From the NCBI GenBank assembly GCA_014208095.1, contig JACHMT010000005.1, positions 1 through 64,000 on the forward strand: 64,000 nucleotides of DNA, written 5' to 3'. This stretch comes from Actinospineispora eucalypti. Its GTDB lineage: Bacteria > Actinomycetota > Actinomycetes > Mycobacteriales > Pseudonocardiaceae. Under the pieces are notes generated by a model, which had not been told where the DNA came from, did not search any database, and worked only from the letters and a program-made list of their open reading frames with translations. The number at the start of each line of letters is the position of its first letter. The first letter of the stretch is position 1. Both the position numbers and the translations under genes were made by a program. This document shows, in pieces, positions 60,853-64,000 of this stretch.

Positions 60853-62366
60853 TGGGGCTGGCCAGGGCCTGGTCGGTCGCGCTGCTCGGGGTGGACGGCC
60901 GGCTGGTGGAGATCGAGGCCGACATCGGCATCGGGCTGCCCGGAGTGCACCTGGTCGGCCTGCCGGACGCGGCGCTCGGCGAGGCCAAGGACCGGGTGCG
61001 CTCCGCCGTGGTCAACTCGGGCTGGGAGTGGCCGAACCGGCGGATCACCCTGGCGCTGTCCCCGGCGACCATGCGCAAGGCGGGGAGTGGGTTCGATCTC
61101 GCCCTGGCCTGCGCGGTGCTCGCGGCGGCCGGTGAGGTCCCGGTCAGCCGGCTGGACCGGGCGGTGCTGGTCGGGGAACTGGCGTTGGACGGCCGGCTGC
61201 GGCCCGTGCCCGGGGTGCTGCCCTGCCTGCTCGCCGCGCGGGGTGTCGCGGCCCGCGCGGTGGTGGTCCCCGAGTCGACGCTGCCGGAGGCGTCCCTGGT
61301 CACCGGCCTGCCCGTGCTCGGTGCGCGCCGGCTGAACGACGTGCTGGAGTGGTTGAAGGGCCGGGCCGAGCTGGTCCGCCCGGGTGGGCCGGTCACCGTC
61401 GCCGATGGGGAGCCGGCCCCCGAGCTGGCCGATGTGCTCGGGCAGGAGCATGCCCGCGCCGCGCTGGAGATCGCCGCCGCCGGCGGGCATCACCTGTTGC
61501 TGGTCGGCCCGCCGGGCACCGGCAAGACCATGCTGGCCCGGCGGCTGGTGGGCCTGTTACCCGAGCTGACTCCGGACGAGGCGCTGGAGCTCGCCGCCGT
61601 CCGCTCGGTTGCCGGGAAGCTGCCCAGGAGCGGGCCGCTGTCCCGGACGCCGCCGTTCATCGCCCCGCACCAGTCGGCCTCGTTGGCCTCGCTGGTCGGT
61701 GGCGGTGGCGGCCTGGCCAAACCCGGCTCGGTCTCCCTGGCCCACCTCGGCGTGCTGTTCGTCGACGAAGCGGCCGAGTGGCCGTCGCACCTGCTGGAGT
61801 CGCTGCGTACGCCCCTGGAGGAGGGGGAGATCCGGCTGGCCCGGACCGACGGTTCGGTGCGCTATCCGGCCCGGTTCCAGCTGGTGCTGGCGACCAACCC
61901 GTGCCCGTGTGCTCCCGCGCACGACCGGGACTGCAGCTGCCCCTCCTCGGTCCGCCGCCGCTACCTGGCCAAACTGTCCGGCCCGTTGCTCGACCGGGTG
62001 GACCTGCGCGCCGAGCTGCACCCGCTGGTCGGGCTGTGCGAGCCGGGCCACGAGCCGTCGGAGAGCACCGCGACGGTGCGGGCGCGGGTCCTCGCCGCCC
62101 GGGCGGCCGCGCGGGCCAGGTGGGTCGAGTTCGGCTGGCACACCAACGCCGAGGTTCCGGGGACGGTGCTGCGCACCGGCTTCCGGTTGCCCCGGCCGGT
62201 GGTCCAGCCGCTGGACGTGGGGCTGAGCCGGGGCCTGCTCACCGCTCGCGGCGCCGACCGGGCACTGCGGGTGGCCTGGACGCTGGCCGACCTGGCCGGT
62301 GCGTCCCGGCCGGACCGGGACATGGTGGAGCGGGCCATCCAGTTCAAGGAACGGCGGGTGGCATGA
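60852..62366 (+). CDS. YifB/ComM family AAA+ ATPase (Mg chelatase-like)
   Basis: ATG 60852 overlaps the yraN stop. The 504-residue protein has the N-terminal lon-protease-like ChlI domain (IGLPGVHLVGLPDAALGEAKDRVRSAV, about 30-60), then Walker A GPPGTGKTML (about 219-228), Walker B VLFVDEAAEWPSHLLESLR and a C-terminal domain with the cysteine-rich NPCPCAPAHDRDCSC. ComM is a branch-migration helicase that promotes recombination in natural transformation. The dprA gene overlaps by 4 bp. Confidence 0.95.
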   Translation: MGLARAWSVALLGVDGRLVEIEADIGIGLPGVHLVGLPDAALGEAKDRVRSAVVNSGWEWPNRRITLALSPATMRKAGSGFDLALACAVLAAAGEVPVSRLDRAVLVGELALDGRLRPVPGVLPCLLAARGVAARAVVVPESTLPEASLVTGLPVLGARRLNDVLEWLKGRAELVRPGGPVTVADGEPAPELADVLGQEHARAALEIAAAGGHHLLLVGPPGTGKTMLARRLVGLLPELTPDEALELAAVRSVAGKLPRSGPLSRTPPFIAPHQSASLASLVGGGGGLAKPGSVSLAHLGVLFVDEAAEWPSHLLESLRTPLEEGEIRLARTDGSVRYPARFQLVLATNPCPCAPAHDRDCSCPSSVRRRYLAKLSGPLLDRVDLRAELHPLVGLCEPGHEPSESTATVRARVLAARAAARARWVEFGWHTNAEVPGTVLRTGFRLPRPVVQPLDVGLSRGLLTARGADRALRVAWTLADLAGASRPDRDMVERAIQFKERRVA

Positions 62367-63520
62367 GCATGAGGCATAGCCAGGATGCCAGTGAGGTGCG
62401 GCTGGCCCGGACCTACCTGTCCGCCGTCGCTGAACCGCCGGCCCCCGCGCTCGCGGCGTTCGTGGCCCGTCACGGCCCGGTCCGGGCGGCCGAGTTGGTG
62501 CGCGCGGGTGAGGTGCCGGAGATCGTGGAGAAGGAGACGATCGCGCGCCGGGACCGAGACCGGGTGGTGGCCCACCTCAGCGCGGCGGCGGCGGTGGGTG
62601 CCCGGCTGGTCACGCCGGAGGACGCCGAGTGGCCGGCCGCCCAGTGCCTGGCGTTCGAGCTGGCCGGCCACAGGCACCTGCCGGCCCCGATCGCGCTGTG
62701 GGTGCGCGGCGAGGCCCGGCTGGACGAGATGGTCGAGCGGTCGGTGGCCATCGTCGGTTCCAGGGCGGCCACCGGCTACGGCGGCCGGGTCGCCCACACG
62801 CTGGCCCTCGGCGTGGCCGGCGCGGGGTTCACGGTTGTCTCCGGCGCCGCGTTCGGCATCGACGCGGCGGCGCACCGGGGGGCGCTCGCCGCCGATGGGC
62901 GCACCATCGCGGTGCTCGCCTGCGGCATCGAACGCGCCTACCCGATGGCCCACGACCGGCTGCTGCGGCACATCGCGCGGACCGGGTTGGTCGTCTCCGA
63001 GTACCCGCCGGGTACCGCGCCGGCGCGCCACCGGTTCCTGGTGCGCAACCGGATCATCGCCGGTCTGGCCGGCGGCACGGTCGTGGTGGAGGCGGGCTGG
63101 CGCAGCGGTTCGCGGCGCACCGCCTCGGACGCGGGGCTGCTCGGCCGGCCGTTGATGGCCGTGCCCGGGCCGGTGACCTCGGCGATGTCGGTCGGGTGCC
63201 ACCGGCTGCTGCGTGAGCCCGGCACGGTGGCGGTGACCCGGCCGGAAGAGGTCATCGAAGCAGTCGGCCGGATCGGCGTCGACCTCGCCCCGGGGTTGGC
63301 CGAGGGCGGCGGTCCGAGGCGTATCACCGACGGGCTTTCCGACGCCGGGCAGCGGGTGCACGAGTCGCTGTCCTGGTCGGCGGCCAGCGACCCGGACCAG
63401 GTTTCCATGGAATCCGGGCTGCCCGTCGAGCTGGTCCGGGTGGCGCTGCCCGAGCTGGTACGCAACGGCCTCGCCGAGCGCACAGGGAACGGCTGGCGGC
63501 GCTGTCCCCGGCTCGGGTAA
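62363..63520 (+). CDS. dprA: DNA processing protein DprA
   Basis: ATG 62363 overlaps the yifB stop (ATGA); 385 residues. The Rossmann-like core has VAIVGSRAATGYGG, VVSGAAFGIDAAAHRGAL, LACGIERAYPMAHDRLL, FLVRNRIIAGLAGGTVVVEAGWRSGS and VPGPVTSAMSVGCHRLL. A C-terminal winged-helix domain (about 325-385) follows. DprA loads RecA on incoming single-stranded DNA. A distinct SAM-like N-terminal region (about 1-95) is present. Confidence 0.97.
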   Translation: MSMRHSQDASEVRLARTYLSAVAEPPAPALAAFVARHGPVRAAELVRAGEVPEIVEKETIARRDRDRVVAHLSAAAAVGARLVTPEDAEWPAAQCLAFELAGHRHLPAPIALWVRGEARLDEMVERSVAIVGSRAATGYGGRVAHTLALGVAGAGFTVVSGAAFGIDAAAHRGALAADGRTIAVLACGIERAYPMAHDRLLRHIARTGLVVSEYPPGTAPARHRFLVRNRIIAGLAGGTVVVEAGWRSGSRRTASDAGLLGRPLMAVPGPVTSAMSVGCHRLLREPGTVAVTRPEEVIEAVGRIGVDLAPGLAEGGGPRRITDGLSDAGQRVHESLSWSAASDPDQVSMESGLPVELVRVALPELVRNGLAERTGNGWRRCPRLG

Positions 63521-63602
63521 CCGGCGTGGCGGTGCTTGACCGGGCGGCCCCGGGAGCGCACCGTGCTGGTGCCGCCTCGACACGGAAGGTTGGGCACCAG
63601 GT

Positions 63603-64000
63603 ATGCCGAGCTCCGACGAACCGGCAGATGCGGACGCGCTGCCGGCGGACCTGGCGGACGCGCGCCGGGCGTTCGAGCGCCACCTCCGGCTGGAGCGGGC
63701 GACGTCGGCGCACACCGTCCGCGCCTACCTGGGCGACCTGGACGCCCTGCTGCGCACGGTGGCCGACACCGGCCTCGCCGGCCTGGACCTCGCCGCGCTG
63801 CGCCGCTGGCTGGCCGCGCAACGGGCGGCCGGGGCCAGCCGGGCCACCCTCACCCGACGGGCCTCCTCGGCGCGGGTGTTCACCGCGTGGGCGGCGCGGA
63901 CCGGCCGGCTGGCCACCGACCCCGGCCAGCGGCTCGCCGCGCCGCGCAAGCACCGCACGCTGCCGTCGGTGCTGACCGTGGAACAGGCCGACGCCATGCT
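63603..64000 (+). CDS. xerC: Tyrosine recombinase XerC, N-terminal part (truncated by the window end)
   Basis: ATG 63603 opens a frame that runs off the window after about 132 codons. The visible part is the phage-integrase-type SAM-like core-binding domain (FERHLRLERATSAHTVRAYLGDLDALLRT, RRWLAAQRAAGASRATLTRRASSARVFTAWAARTG, APRKHRTLPSVLTVEQADAML). Position after dprA is typical of xerC in actinobacteria. The catalytic Arg/His/Tyr residues lie beyond the window, so XerC identity rests on the N-terminus and context. Confidence 0.88.
   Translation, partial: MPSSDEPADADALPADLADARRAFERHLRLERATSAHTVRAYLGDLDALLRTVADTGLAGLDLAALRRWLAAQRAAGASRATLTRRASSARVFTAWAARTGRLATDPGQRLAAPRKHRTLPSVLTVEQADAM

Overview
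This window comes from the chromosome of a high-GC actinobacterium. Start codons are often GTG, genes overlap tightly, and the last third carries the actinobacterial core order ffh ... rpsP-khpA-rimM-trmD-rplS-lepB-rnhB-DUF2469-yraN-yifB-dprA-xerC. Together with the style of the accessory genes this suggests the Pseudonocardiales (Amycolatopsis-like), but the genus is an inference and cannot be settled from the sequence alone.

Layout. (1) 1-2770: a flavin disulfide oxidoreductase, a methyltransferase and a DedA membrane protein. (2) 2771-11532: a LacI regulator with two abutting operators, divergent from a seven-gene catabolic operon. The operon encodes a Gfo/Idh/MocA dehydrogenase, a DUF993 aldolase-like protein, a sugar isomerase, an MFS importer, a zinc MetE-like transferase, an NAD(P)-epimerase and a DapA-like aldolase. 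Its substrate is unknown. (3) 11579-14764: a VanW protein and an MFS exporter. (4) 14799-33046: almost complete purine degradation. The minus-strand operon hyi-glxR-gcl-allB-alc takes allantoin to glycerate. The plus-strand cluster holds a xanthine permease fused to an OHCU decarboxylase domain, uraD, HIU hydrolase, uricase, three xanthine dehydrogenase subunits and an 8-oxoguanine-type deaminase. Two acyl-CoA dehydrogenase genes sit between the halves, and both divergent purine promoters carry the same paired dyad operators. (5) 33109-36145: a DEXX-box ATPase with a nuclease-like tail behind a perfect 23-bp inverted repeat, then a TetR regulator divergent from a siderophore-interacting flavoreductase. 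(6) 36146-40878: a Zur-controlled zinc uptake locus of AztABCD type, in which the permease and the metallochaperone are one polypeptide. (7) 40887-46740: methyltransferase, a three-gene surface acyltransferase unit with a 54-residue membrane peptide, a repeat-filled intergenic island, alcohol dehydrogenase and a P-loop protein. (8) 46810-64000: the SRP / ribosomal protein / tRNA modification / signal peptidase / DNA uptake core, interrupted by an amidohydrolase, a CPBP protease, an SDR-TetR pair, an arginase-family protein and pxpA.

The most unusual feature is the number of short palindromic or tandem repeat families scattered through the window. I recognise at least four families with two or more copies, plus single large inverted repeats. 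Many sit on gene ends, where they supply or overlap the stop codon of the upstream gene, and at least one copy lies in frame inside a protein (DUF993, 5172-5213). No tRNA, rRNA, CRISPR array, insertion sequence or prophage was seen.
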